DNA of 64,000 nt, from the NCBI GenBank assembly GCA_023101725.1, contig JALJCO010013699.1:186001-250000 (forward strand). Reading direction: 5' to 3'. This DNA is from Atherinomorus stipes. Taxonomy: Eukaryota > Chordata > Actinopteri > Atheriniformes > Atherinidae. The notes under the pieces are model-generated. The model was not told where the DNA came from and searched no databases. It worked only from the letters and a program-made list of their open reading frames with translations. The position numbers and the translations under genes were made by a program. Numbering within the stretch: position 1 is the first letter of the stretch; each line of letters opens with the position of its first letter. This document shows positions 38,197 through 50,165 of the stretch, piece after piece.

Positions 38197-38507
38197 CCAA
38201 ATATCCCGTTTTGGGGTATTTATTTTTTTTATCTCAGGGAGAAGAAAATCCAGGTGGTTTTTTCTAGGGTATAACGCACATATCCTATTAGTTTTGTTTG
38301 AACAACTGTCATTTAGTTTGATTTGTTATACATAATACAAGTTGAGATGTTTTTCCAATCTTGCACAAGGAATGAATAATACTGATACTTAATATATTTT
38401 TCAGCTTTAATATCGTATCGGTATTGGCTATCGGCCACATGAGTTTGAAAATATCGGCATATCGGACATTAGCCAAAATTCCAATATCATGCATCCCTGA
38501 TAAATAC

Positions 38508-40179
38508 CCCTTTTTTTTTCTTCTTTTTGGTCACATGCCTCGTGCATTGTCATGTATGCACAACCTTGAGAGTGTACAGGGCCCAAAATTTGGTGCTACG
38601 CCCCTGGCTGTTGTTGTTTCATTGTTTTGATAAGTCGTCATCTTCTTTGTGTTCTATGAAAACATATTGCGTGAAATGAATGAATAAATGAAAATAATGA
38701 AATGACCAAATCCATTGCTTTGATTCAGATATGCTCCTGTTTCTGCTCTCTCCTGGCTAACACATTAAAACTGCCTAAATTAATCTGACAGTTTGTGTCT
38801 GTGTGATTTGTAAGAAAAGAGGACCCACTCATATCATAGAGGGTTCATTGTTTGCCCCCTGCTGCATGATGGATGGATGGACAGTAGTTTGTCTCTAATT
38901 ATCATTAGCCTCCTGGAGAGGAAACAACCTGTTGTGATGGGAGCGCTTATTTCTTGCAGTGCCTTGATCAGCAAATGGCTGTCCTCCTGCTGTTATGTTA
39001 AAACAATGTGGAGATGCTTGTTTGTCTTTTATGGAAGTCCAAGAATGAGTTTGGCAATGTTACTTTTAAATTAGAACTGCGCGCCTGTAATTCAGCTGAA
39101 TTCAATAAGTCTACTGCTGTGCTGTGCTTAGTCTCTATGGATATTTTATCCTGTAAAAAAAAAAGTATAATATGTTAATTATCAAAATTCATTTGGAAAT
39201 ACTGTATTCTGAAATGTGACTAATCATTTAAAAAAAAAAAAATCATGGTGAGCATCATGCCTCTTTTGAGAGCTCTGTACTCTCAGGTTTTGATCCCAGG
39301 TTTATCATTTTCACTAAATTGTGGTTTTCTGTTTACAAAGCCAAACAAACAAAGGAAGATTGAATTTAATGCTTTAAATTAGATGCTTGTAGCGATTCCT
39401 GCTGTGTTCGGTTGGCGCCTCCATACAGAACAATCACTCGCTCTGAGACAGAGCAACTTTCACGCGCACACAGCCCATCTGTTGTACTTTGATTAGCCTG
39501 AACATCTCTGCTTTCAGTGTCAGCATTAATGTATTCAGTGTCACTGCCATCACTGGAGCACATTTATCAGTATCTGTTGTATTCATGTTGAGAACACTGA
39601 GGAATTCAGTCTGTACGGTGCTTATTTTCAGCTTCATAGCTTCATAATAGAATATGTTATAAATAGTGTACATGCTATACATTGCTGAAGAAAACGTTAT
39701 CTGGCTGAAAGTGTTTTAGCACATTTTCTATGTCATTGCAAGGTATGGCTGATTGTTGGAGACTGTGCCACACAACAGATGCTAATTCATAGTAACAGGT
39801 GACAGAAATACATTACAGAGAAAGAATTGTCCCAGTGAAAAGTTTGATGTACAATTCTTCGGATGTTGTATTATTCAGTGAAAATGTTTGTTAAAGACCA
39901 TTAAATGGTTGCCAAGTAAACCAATTGTCACCTGAAACCCCTTGTTAGCATATAGCTTCAAGGTCAGCAGCTTTTTACATTGTCTAAGAGAGTGGTCTCA
40001 TTTGGAGAATTAGATTCAAACTTTTCTTTTTTTTTTCTTTTTTTTTTTTTGTAGCAGTTTCTGTTGTTATCTGTTTCTTAGACAAATATATTTCCTCACT
40101 GCCACAGACAACCACACAGGCTGCTTAGTAAGTATAACGTTCAATGCATACCCTACATTGTTTTTGTTTAGTTGGAAGA
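38508..40179. other. Unique DNA, no gene recognised
   Basis: AT-rich. Poly-A and poly-T runs occur near 39157, 39230 and 40030. No exon or repeat family recognised. Confidence 0.45.
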
Positions 40180-40320
40180 AGAGCCCGACCGATACAGGAT
40201 TTTTGAGGCCAATACCGATATTGGGAGCTTTAAAAAAAACAATATCCAATATATTGGACGATATCCGGTATTAGCTGATATTCGATGTCAGCCGATATAT
40301 ATCTGCAGGGATATTAAAAA
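40180..40320 (+). mobile_element. hAT-like 5' end
   Basis: Starts AGAGCCCGACCGATACAGGA, then AATACCGATATTGGG and repeated CCGATAT words, a frequent fish hAT end. No inverted right end was found before 41.8 kb. Confidence 0.6.
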
Positions 40321-40908
40321 ATGAACATGGATGTGTACGCAGGATATGTACTGTCCAACTGTAGTCCTACTTAAATTCTTAAAATGACCAAAATATGATT
40401 CAAGACAGAACACTCAAGAATTTGTGATGATGTTTTAGGTGTTGACACAAATTTGTTGTGTTTTTTGTTTTACTGGTGCTTAAGCTCAGGCTAATTTTCA
40501 CACAGCAGATGTTGCATCCAACACCTGTTACATCTTTTGAAGTGGCTCCTATATACAGTACACTACTTCCAACACACAAGCGGTGCTGTTATCCAGATGC
40601 AACCTGTCCTCCCACCACCTGGTGGCAGTAGCATAATGTGTCATTTGACTGCTCTGCAAACTAATAAGCAGTATCAGAAAGTCAGCTAGCCACTAGCTGA
40701 ATGGAGGTGTCACTGTAGCATCTGTTCCAGAAGCTCGATCTATGCCATCAGCTCATTTACGCATGCGCTAAAACATTTACTTCTGGGAGGGCTTTTTTTC
40801 CCAGAATCTTTTCTTGCTTATTACTGGTTTTGAACACTGAAACATTTAGTTTCAGTGGAGTGATATTTATTGAGTACTTAATTTAATAAAGCCCCATTTC
40901 CACCGCCT

Positions 40909-40948
40909 GGGTCGGGTCGGGTCAGGCCAGGCCGGATTGGGTGGGTTT
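40909..40948 (+). other. G-run tract, possible G-quadruplex
   Basis: Three GGG runs spaced by TC, followed about 20 bases later by two more. The opposite end of the same MITE has the matching C-runs. Confidence 0.45.
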
Positions 40949-40958
40949 TGGTACTGAT

Positions 40959-41437
40959 TAGGGCTGGACAATATAGAAAAAAAGATTATTGATAAAAAAA
41001 AAAAAAAAAAATCTCTATCTATCGATCGATGTCAATTTTAATCAAAAAAAAAAAAAGGCCATTATCAAATTAATAGCTATGTCAGGTGCAGCCCTGGCCA
41101 TTTAAGCTTTTGCTGAATGACCTACTTATAATAAAGATCACATGAAAGCAGTTTTCAGACTTGAACTGCGGAACATGAGCGATAAAGTCCATCTGCTCTT
41201 TAAACAGACTCGTCTTTTCAAACATGTCGCTTCCTTGCAGACTTTCAGACATCAGGAAATGTTGGGGAAAAGTCAGAACAGCCCCGCTCTCCCTTCAACT
41301 CTGTCTGGAACATTTTCTTGTGCATTCAGCCAAAACAATGTGCTTCTATATCGAACTTTTATTGACCCTCTTTTTATTCTATTGAAAAATCCTCTATCGA
41401 TCGATATGTATCTATATCGAATTATCGACCAGCCCTA
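40959..41437. mobile_element. hAT MITE inside the Harbinger-type MITE, 479 bp
   Basis: The left end is TAGGGCTGGACAATATAGAA; the right end on the minus strand is TAGGGCTGGTCGATAATTCG. Left flank GTACTGAT, right flank GCTGATTT: the duplication is visible as CTGAT after a 2-base loss on the right. The interior has poly-A and CTATCGATCGAT words at both ends. Confidence 0.82.
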
Positions 41438-41770
41438 GCTGATTTCACGTTGTGTCCCCACAGCAAACTGTACCCTTACCTGGAGGTGGAGTTTTAACTG
41501 GATAGCACTGCTACCTGATCACGTGACATCATCGCCGAACAACGCCTTTGAACCAAAGCACCACAGAAACAAAGGAGTCACCCCTGCTTTATTTTTACGC
41601 CAGGTCAATCAGGAAGTGACAGATTTTTCAGCAAATCAACAGATTTCTTTGTACTGTATTAGCTCCACCTCTTTGGGTTACCGAAGGGTACCGAAAAAGT
41701 AGGCCGGGTCGGGTCGAATATAAGGGTACCTGTCCCAGGTTTTATCAGTGGAGAAGCAAAAAAGCGTGGA

Positions 41771-41796
41771 CCCCCAACCCGACCCGACCCAGACCC
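41771..41796 (-). other. Canonical G-quadruplex motif on the minus strand
   Basis: Five C-runs of three or more bases with 2-3-base spacers, so the minus strand fits the G3N1-7 pattern. It lies in the right TIR of the Harbinger-type MITE. Confidence 0.55.
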
Positions 41797-41817
41797 GCTG
41801 GTGGAAACGGGGCTTAA

Positions 41818-43948
41818 TTCTTTCCAATACATTTACCTAAATCTAGCATATTCAACGGCAATCGTGGAAGTATTCCTTTCAGCGCATGGCATGCACAAAT
41901 GAGCTGATGATCGTGTTTCTGAAACAGTCACAGTGCAGCGACAGTGAGGTCTGGATGGAGCACCAGACCTCTTATGTAACTATATTTCTGAGCTTAATCA
42001 GACTTAAATGGAAAAACAATCTGGATCGATGCTATGGGCTTCTCAGTCATTGAATCGATGTATCAGTGAAAGTTAATGAAGACTGATGCATTGTGACACC
42101 CTTATAAACCACATTCTCAGCCTTATTATGACCTCCTTAAGTGATGTTAAGATGAAGTGCCTCTTAGTACTCCAACAGCAACATGTCGCTGCATGAATTT
42201 CTTATGCGGATATGTGCTCACCAGGTACCTTAGACCAGAGTTAATGGATGTAGGACTGGAGTCTGCCCAGAAGCAGTGTGCATGACCTACAGTAGAGATA
42301 CAGGCTGTAATAACTCACCTCAGTCAACTGGGTTTCCGCTTAGATTCTGTCATGCTTGCATGGAAATTTCTGGAAAATTCCCTGTGTAGGAATTTTGTTA
42401 AAAAGTGAAGTACTTTGCTCAGTCATGTTTGGAGTTGACACAGTTTAAAGATGTAGCAACTGGTGATCTGTTGAAAACTAAATATATTCTGCTATGCAAC
42501 GTGTGGGCAAAGCCTGATAGAAAAACACGCTTGGTTGGTTTCGCATTCTTGTACATCATTCTTTATAAATAGCCTTCTTTTCATATGGTGGTGCAAGCAG
42601 TCTTTTTATGTTGGCACGTGAACGACATCTGGCCTACGGCTGATCTGTGTTGCTTCACAAAGGGTATCAAAGAGATGTGAGAGCAGAAGAAGATTTCTTT
42701 TATTTATTTTTTGGATGCAGTGTTCACCTGCTGGTCTTTTGTAGGCTGTTTGTAATTCTTCATTCGCATTTCAATCTGTCTTCTCTCATGGGTGAGGTGG
42801 ATTCCTGGCAGCGCCCTGGTATTTTGGATTACGCGGTGAATCTCTTCTGTGCTGCAGCTTCGCTTTCAGTTGTGTCCTTTCTTCTTTTTTTTTTTTTTTT
42901 TCGGAGCCACTCAACATGTACCTGAACATCTTTTTTCAGTATCCTCTTAATGATTTAAATGTCATTGTCTGCCCTTCCTCTTTAAAATTGTTAAGGTGAT
43001 GTTTTTGCAGTATTCTACCTCTGGTTTTGCCCCATTTACTTTAACACTTAGAGCTATAAACCAAGTAACATGTTCAGCACCTTCAGCCCGGCTCACCTGC
43101 GTATACATGTGCTATATCGACCATTCTATTGAGTCATTAAAGAGTGGAGTCGCCTTCAGGGCTTTGTCTGAGCTGTGTGTGTATGTGTGTGGAGGGGATA
43201 AAAGTTTGTGTAAGTGTAGTGTTTAGCTGTGTTGAGATAGTATCTGGGGTTTATTTGACTGTATATTTTTCTCTTAGTCAGCACGATTACTTCTTCGATA
43301 AGGCTAAATGGACCGTTTGTCTTCTTGGCTATCTCAGCCACATCAGGCTGAACACACTGTAACTTGCTCTGATGTGTTTGCACACACAAGTTTGCAACAA
43401 AAAGACGGAACATGCGTGTAGACTTACACACATCAAAAGCAGTCACTTGAGATCCTGTAGATGTTTTGGCCGCCAGCCCACAGAAATAACCAGCTGGTGA
43501 ACTTGCATTTCAGTTTGATGGGTTTAATTCAAAGACAGATACTGTAAGTATGAAGCCAAAGTACAAAATTAGTCATTGTTAATGAGTTAACAAAAAAAAC
43601 AAATGTACAATATTATGGCTGTATGGGAACAGCTGCCTGCAGTTATCAGTTATGATCATATACAGCAACGTTTTTTTTAAATTTTCTTTTACAAAGAGAA
43701 ACGCATTGATGTATCAGCAGAAGTGCTGACTGCAAGCATTAAATGTGCATGTGGGCGTTCAGTGATGTGCAAATGTTTATACAGCAACCGGAGTCATGAA
43801 GCAATGTGCTACACCCTTTCATTGAAGGCAGCCTCTTCTCATGTCAAGCTAGCCTTTAAGACACCAAGCCCGCACAGACTCGGTGGCATTGAAGATTGTG
43901 AGCATTAAGTCCCCTAACCAGGAGACTCTGAGAACAGATGGTGCCAAA
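41818..43948. other. Unique DNA, no gene recognised
   Basis: No exon or repeat family recognised. A poly-T tract lies at 42885-42901 and a short GT-rich patch near 43176-43190. Confidence 0.45.
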
Positions 43949-44040
43949 TAGGGATGTCACGATTATTTACTTTCATGATTAATCGCGGTATTAAATGCCA
44001 CGATTATTTAATCGTGAATATTCCTCAATATTGTCACTTT
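43949..44040 (+). mobile_element. hAT-like 5' end
   Basis: Starts TAGGGATGTCACGATTATTT, followed by TTAATCGCGGTATTAAATG and ATTTAATCGTGAATATTC, typical of hAT ends. No right end or TSD was found. Confidence 0.55.
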
Positions 44041-45440
44041 ACATCAAAGATCATGTCTGAGCCAGAATGAAAACAAAGTTATTGGAAACATCGAATGGGT
44101 CATAAATAAGAATAAAGTGGGTTTTAGTGGATTCTGTTGACCACTGTGATACAGTACCTCTTTGCAAGTTTAAACACCCCAGAAGACCATTTTAAGCACT
44201 TCGAAAAGTCAATCTGCATAATATGGGACCTTTAGCCATATAAACAATACTTTGATGATAGAATGCTGAGGATGCCCTTAAAAACAGCAGCAGATTTTTA
44301 ATTGATTCTGCAGCAGGTGACAAGTAGCATAAAACTATCAGAACAAAAAGGGAGGGGGAAAAACCGAATAGAAAACTAAGGTAAAGCATTAGAAATGTCA
44401 TTATAGTGGAAAATCCCTCATTTTGGAAGTGTAAGCAGTGATTTTACTCCATGATGGCTGAACAGGTAAGAGAAATGAGGCATTTGTGATGTCATAGGAA
44501 TAACAATGAAGCAAACTTAATATTGTATCCGTGCAGTCTGTGTGCACACTCAAACTTATTTCCCTCGTCTGGATAAATCAATTCCGGTTGAAATCTGACC
44601 TAAACAAAGTCTCTACAGCAAGTCGCACAGATCCGATCTGTTGCATATCTGCAGGAAAGAGGCAGAAACATCTTAACTTCCATTCTCCAGTTTTTTGTTT
44701 CAACAGCTCCCAAACAAATATGCAAATCTGTCATGTTTTTTTCTTGAAGTCACACCCTTTGTGGTATTCGTTTACATCTTCTGTGCTGCGCATCACAATG
44801 AGCGGGCTTGTCTGGTGTCTAGATATTAGCCCTTTAGTGTTGGAGCTGTTGTGTTTTCGGCCTCGTTGATCAAATATTCTATTACTCTGCCAGCTCTGCT
44901 GCATGTAATAGACTGGACCAGATCCATGTTCAAATAGAATTAGACTCTACACTGACTGTCGCAACACTATCCAAATGATTACCTCTGCCTTCATCTGCTG
45001 GCCACAGCTTCGCTCTTGGCTGTTGCCGTGGCACCGTACGTGCACACTGGGCTGACAGAAATGATTGTTCTATCATGAAACAGCCTCCATCTGTTAGAGG
45101 TTCAAAAACAATGCTGCTGAATTTTCTTTTTTTTTTTCCTGTTTTATCACATGGTGGTGATGCACCACTGCCTTATTCTACAGAATTTAGCTTTAGGGCT
45201 GGAGGGTTTCAGAAAAACATGTATGTTGCACAGATTTAGTGGTGGTGCTCATTGTGGTGACTTATTGATTGAGCTCAGGAAGGTTGGGGGTCAGAGGCCT
45301 ATTTTTTACAAATATTGTGAAAAAGAAAAAAAAATCACAAAATGAACCTGAATTTTCTCATCTTGATTTTGCATCTTTTAAATGTCAAACTTACATTTGC
45401 AGACTAAATGTCAAATGTAAAACTAATTGCGTTCCTTTAA
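44041..45440. other. No gene recognised
   Basis: May include the interior of the 43949 hAT. Frames at 44531-44869 and 44192-44401 lack domains. Confidence 0.4.
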
Positions 45441-45454
45441 TTTGGGCTGAAAGC

Positions 45455-45560
45455 ACTGTTGCCAACTTAGCGACTTTGTCGCTATAATTAGCAACTTTTC
45501 AGACCCCTCGTGCGACTTATTTTCAAAAAAGCGCCTAGCGACAAAACTAGCTGTTTCTCT
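45455..45560. repeat. Dispersed repeat with GCGACTTTGTCGC words
   Basis: Alternating AGCGACTT/GTCGCTA words form small hairpins (for example GCGACTTTGTCGC at 45469-45481). This wording is familiar from fish repeats; I cannot assign a family. Confidence 0.35.
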
Positions 45561-45698
45561 GTCAGCTGTACTGCAGTGGTGCGTGTCAGTGGCCGTGCTT
45601 GGCCAATAGACGTGTGGAGAATGTCCTCAGTAATGAACAGAAAGCTAAATCAGAACTCACAGGACAATAGTGCTTGTTTGTTTGTTTGTCTTTGGTGA

Positions 45699-46896
45699 AA
45701 TCGCTCTCTGCCAGACACGTGACATTTGTTGCTAAGACGCCATTTCAGTCAGCGGTCCCGTTTATCAAACAAGCATGGAAATGAGCGCACATCTGATCAT
45801 ATAAATGATCTTATTATTGTATCCACGTGTGATTCATAAATGTTCCTGTCTGACCAAACAATAGAATCTACGTCGGAAATCCCTCCTCATCCAGCTGCTT
45901 CGACCCTGAAGCAGCAGCGCAGACAGGCGGCTGACCCTGACTGTCGGATCTGAGCCTGACCCTCACAGGGACAGAAGAAAAATAACTTTCATTAGCTAAG
46001 CTAAGAAACAGTCTGCTGACTGAGCACTTATAGACGATAACTTTAGGGTACAGATTACTTAATAGAAACGACGGATCGCCTCCTGCCTTCTGTCTCCAGG
46101 AGCTGCAGGTGTCATACCAGCCAGATGATCTTAACAGCAGAGTGTTATAACTTCTGATGAAGGCGACAACTGATCGCCAAAAATGTCAAGATAAATCAGA
46201 CTTTATTATCTCACTGTTGATGTCTGAATAAAGAAAAGAAAGCTCGGCTGCTTGTAAGAAGACGGACAGTCGGGCTGCAGAAAGGCGCAGGTGCATCGGA
46301 CCAGCGGGAAACGCTGCTTTAGACTCAGAGAAAGTTTGCAACACAACCCTGACCTGTGTGGAGCTGTACAGTGATGCTGTAACTTGTCAAGACTTTATTG
46401 ACAAGTTAAATAACAGAAATACTAGTTTATAAACATTATGCGCAGCCAGAAGGGCAGACGCGCTGGTGACTGCAGCTCCCAGGAGACACGGAGTTGAGCG
46501 GAGGAGATCCGTTTCTATAAACTAATCTATACATTAACGTTGTACAAGTGTTCATTTGGTAGACTGTTTCTTAGTTTAACTAATGAAAGTTATCGTTTCT
46601 TATGTTTCTGTCCGGGTCAGGCTCAGATCCGACCAGCCTCCATCTGTCAGCGCTGCTGCTGCTTCAGGAGAAACAGCTGGATGATGGTGCATTTCTGACG
46701 AATATTCTGTTGTTTGGTCAGACACGCACATTTTTCAAATCACACATGGATTCAGTCATAAGATCATTTTCATGATCAGATGTGCGCTCATTTCCACGCC
46801 GGTTTGACCACTGACAGTTTTACGCCTGAAATGGCATCAAGCACTGGTTACTGCTGGTTAAGCAACAAATGTTACGTCACTCGGCGGAGACCGATT
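45699..46896. mobile_element. Large inverted repeat (foldback-like element), about 1.2 kb
   Basis: The left arm 45699-46108 and right arm 46470-46896 are inverted copies. Shared words in order include ACATTTGTTGCT, GCGCACATCTGATCAT, CTGACCAAACAA, CATCCAGCTG, GGATCTGAGCCTGACCC, AACTTTCATTAG, AAGAAACAGTCT and GGAGCTGCAG. The arms have small indels and substitutions, so this is an old duplication and not a sequencing artefact. The spacer of about 360 bp holds a LINE-tail-like word group near 46157-46200 and a small hairpin at 46385-46407. No TSD was fixed and no frame is coding. Confidence 0.85.
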
Positions 46897-46959
46897 AAGG
46901 CGTTGTTCCGCAGATAATGCCCTATATAGAGGCCCACTCCTGCTGCCCCCTTCACCCAC

Positions 46960-47032
46960 ATTATATGGATAATATATAATCTATTTGGTCTGTTTAAAGC
47001 GGACCAAACAGCCACAGTGTGAACGCACCCTT
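46960..47032. mobile_element. Solo MITE end (GGGTGCGTTCACACTG type)
   Basis: The right border on the minus strand reads GGGTGCGTTCACACTGTGGC, then TGTTTGGTCCGCTTTAAACAG, beside TTAA. No opposite end was found. Confidence 0.4.
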
Positions 47033-47284
47033 AATCTCACATCCGAACGCATAAGTCAACTTTGCACTGCCCTCTAGCGGCTGTATAACCATGCCAACAT
47101 AAATTTCATATGGGACTATGTAGGCAGTGACGTTTGACAATGTTTGACATGGACTTACCCATTTATGTACATTAAGGGGACGTAAATAAGCCCTGAGATC
47201 ATAGCTTAACACATGCTTCCTATTTCTTTTAAGTGGATGTTTTGAAGTTTGATGGTGTTGAGCCTAAGTTTACAGTCTGGAAGG

Positions 47285-47718
47285 TAGGGCTGAACAATAT
47301 AGCCAAAAATATTATCACAATATATTTTTAAAATATTGTCTGATCTCGATTTTTTTTATTTATTTTTTTTAATACTGCAACTTATTAAACATCTATACTG
47401 TAAGCTGTACTGATACTCTGCAATGTAACAAAAATAACTATACAGATTAGTTTGGGGTGGAAAGCATCTGCAGATTCTATTTCAATTTCAATTGTGTATG
47501 TATTTTGGTTTGTTCAATAAACACTGTTTTTTGATAGTTTGAACCTGTACCCACTGATCTGCTTTGATCTTCCAGGTTCACCTGTTCAATGTTTACTGTG
47601 ATTCTCAGCTCACATGATCACATGATCATCATGACATTACACTTTCTAGCAATGTAAAAAAACAAAAAAACAATATTATTGTGACCCTATATAAACGATA
47701 CGATATGGCGTACCTCTA
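47285..47718. mobile_element. Complete hAT MITE, 434 bp
   Basis: The left end is TAGGGCTGAACAATATAGCC; the right end on the minus strand is TAGAGGTACGCCATATCGTA. Both arms then have TCACAATA words. The TSD is CTGGAAGG (47277-47284) against CTGTAAGG (47719-47726), 7 of 8. Non-coding. Confidence 0.82.
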
Positions 47719-47726
47719 CTGTAAGG

Positions 47727-49800
47727 TGATGTCGTACAGTATGTGAGCTGCACTACAGATTCATGGACAGCTGACATCAGTTTTATGTAACCGCCATGTC
47801 ATTATGTACTCAACTGCAAAAAGCCCAGTGCTGTTCTGCAGACTAATGCCATGGCTGAGAAACACGGCTGGAAACCTCGCTTGTGTGCTTTCCACATCTA
47901 CTTAACACTCAAAACTGAATGGAAAAGTAATGATGTACATGACAGTGCTAGCAACTTGGTGCGAGCCAACACTGATCACCTGCCACGGGTGGGAGGATTT
48001 GAAGAATGGTTGAATGATTTCCAATAGTGTTATTGTTATAAATGACCATCCCTAGTTACAGGCTCTCTCCACATCCTCACACTCATATTTTGGATGAGTA
48101 CTCTAGACTCCGCCGTATTGAGTGTAGAGCTGCAGCATCCATGTGGTTTCATTTACCGGCCTGTTGGCCTCCTGCCTCACTTTGCCGGTTTTATCTTCCT
48201 TACTGATGACGACTGGCGTCCTGGCGTTGCACGTGGTGACATCACGTCAAAAGTTCCTTAGATTATTTCAAGACGGGGAGTTCACTCGGCTCCGTTGGTC
48301 CTCCTCAAGACAGACAGACTGATTTCTCATCTTCTCCTCCACCCCTGCCCTCGGGTGCACTTTCTTGCATCCGTCTCCTCAGCTTACCCCGTGACTCAGA
48401 CACATCATCTCTTAGTGGTGTCAGACAGTAAAAGCTGACAAGCTAAAGTTGTGTTTTTTTTTAAAGGGTTACGTGTGGAAATTCCCTTATGGGTGTTGGT
48501 GATGATGCGGCATTAAGGAAGCATTAAGAGAAGCCAGGAAATGTATGTCAGACCAACACCTCAAGGACTTTGGTCGTTATTGCAGATCATATGATTGATG
48601 ATTGTCCTTGAGGAGCCTGTTTGTGATATGATTTACTAACCTCACTGTTCATCAGCTTATCTGTCCATAGGCTTGCATGTTAATTAATTACAGATGGTGT
48701 CACGGTTTCTGGCTTTATCAGAGCTGTGGCACTGTAAAATCATTATGGCAGAGCTTGTACTGATGTACCCATCCTAGGTCTGTTTATCATTTTTTTCCCC
48801 CTTTTCTTTTAATGTGTTTGACCTCTCGCGCTCAGATGATAAGTGCCTACAAAGGAACCAAGGATGGACGGGTCGATAAAAGTTTGTACGGACTGCAGAA
48901 TGATACCTTGCTGCTGTTCGATGTTAGACATCTAATATCTCTGAACTCTGCGGAAAAATCCTCTTCAAAAAATGATAAGGCTCTAATCCGCATTAAAATA
49001 ACTGCTCTCCATGTTTTCTTAGGTCACCACGCTTTCCCTCTCATGCGATGCTCTCCATTCCGTTATTCAGCAGCTTATATGAAGTGCTCCTCACGTCAGC
49101 CCACTCTCCTTCTCCTTTTTTTTTTTGCCATCTGCTTTGAAATTAATGCACATGTTGGAAAGTGGGCTAAATCCAGAGTGACAGCTTTTCTCTCCCTCCT
49201 ATTTTAAAGAGGTGCTGCAGGCGCTGTCCGACTGCATGGGAGAAGGTTTATCAGGCCTGCTTCCGCCTCGTAGACTCTCAGGGCTACGCCTTCTGATTGG
49301 CTCCTGAAACTGCTGCTCAGAGCATCGCTTAGCAGGCGCTCATTAGCTGCGCTACTTCCGCGCTGGTACATAAAGTTGTCAGCCATGTCTCTCATGGCCT
49401 AGTTATCAGATGCAGCTAAACTGTCCCTTTTTCCTCCAGCCTTCAGTCAGTTTCGTCAGTTTTTTACAGCTCATTACAAATCAACATTACAGAGCTGCTT
49501 TGAAAATTTTGGCCAAATTTAGCGCCACAGGATATTGAATGTGGATTAAATGACTGAATGACACAAGATAAGTGTTTATGAGCTTTCCTGTTGGTATCTT
49601 TAAACCAATCAGCTGGCTGTATGTTCCTCTCTGAATTGAGCCTGCAGGTTGTTTCCCCTTTGACAATTATGGGAAGTGATTGCAACTTGTCAACTTGTTT
49701 GGCTTCATAAAAGTCTGCTTTAGTAACTTTAAAATCAGTCATTTGAAGGAAATGAGCATAGATCAATACTTAATAATGATAATAATAATAATGATAATAA
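47727..49800. other. No gene recognised; possible hAT end at 48054
   Basis: CCATCCCTA near 48043-48054 resembles a hAT right end without a partner. The plus frame 48812-49207 (131 codons) has no recognisable domain. An (AAT/GAT)n tract lies at 49773-49801. Confidence 0.4.
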
Positions 49801-49974
49801 TTCATACTAAGCAAAATCAGTAGACATCCTTAATTTTTTAATTAATGTTAGTAAAAGAGGAAATGAAACGAGTGATTTATTGAAATGTGTGCAAACACAA
49901 ATGGAAATACAATATAAAAAGCATTTTGCACAAATATTAAGGACCTGAAATGAAATATTTATGAGCTTATTTAT

Positions 49975-50165
49975 TCTCCAGTGCAGTCTGAATCTTCTTA
50001 GAGAAGCTTTCTTGTGGTTTATTTTTAAGAATAGTTCTCCAAGCTTCTGAAGGACTTAACAAAGTTTTGTGGATGTTGGCTGCTTTTTGTTCTGCTCCAT
50101 GTCAAGATGATTCCACGCTGTCTCAGTAATGTGGAAGTCCAGGGTCTTCATCGTAGTTCTTTGCA
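49975..50165 (-). pseudogene. Tc1-like transposase C-terminal remnant
   Basis: The minus strand reads TLDFHITETAWNHLDMEQNK, then KQPTSTKLC-stop-VLQKL. It aligns by eye with the C-terminal DDE block of fish Tc1 transposases (family pattern SPDLNIIEAVWDHLD...KQPTS). The catalytic Glu is kept in ITET, but the conserved S-P before D and the N after L are altered, and a stop follows KLC. Only this block is recognisable; both sides are eroded. The full element probably extended from about 49.8 kb to beyond 50.3 kb. Confidence 0.75.

Larger units (their letters stand above)
37400..38499 (+). mobile_element. hAT element (outer), interrupted
   Basis: The left end is TAGGGATGCACGATATAATT; the right end on the minus strand is CAGGGATGCATGATATTGGA. 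A perfect 8-bp TSD, ATAAATAC, lies at 37392-37399 and 38500-38507. Without the inner insertion the element is about 540 bp. Subterminal ATCGG words occur at both ends. It shares its first 190 bases with the fragment at 6850. Non-coding. Confidence 0.93.
40890..41814. mobile_element. Harbinger-type MITE, interrupted by a hAT
   Basis: The left end is AGCCCCATTTCCACCGCCTG; the right end on the minus strand is AGCCCCGTTTCCACCAGCGG. Both lead into GGGTCGGGTCGGGT. The flanks are TAA (40887-40889 and 41815-41817), as expected for PIF/Harbinger TWA target sites. Without the inner hAT it is about 440 bp. Non-coding. Confidence 0.82.

Noticed and set aside
39240..39310. Possible tRNA-derived SINE (GGTTTTGATCCCAGG resembles a B box)
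   Set aside because: No A box at the right distance, no tail and no second copy in the window.
48812..49207. 131-codon plus-strand frame
   Set aside because: No domain, ends in a hydrophobic T-rich translation, and no supporting splice sites recognised.
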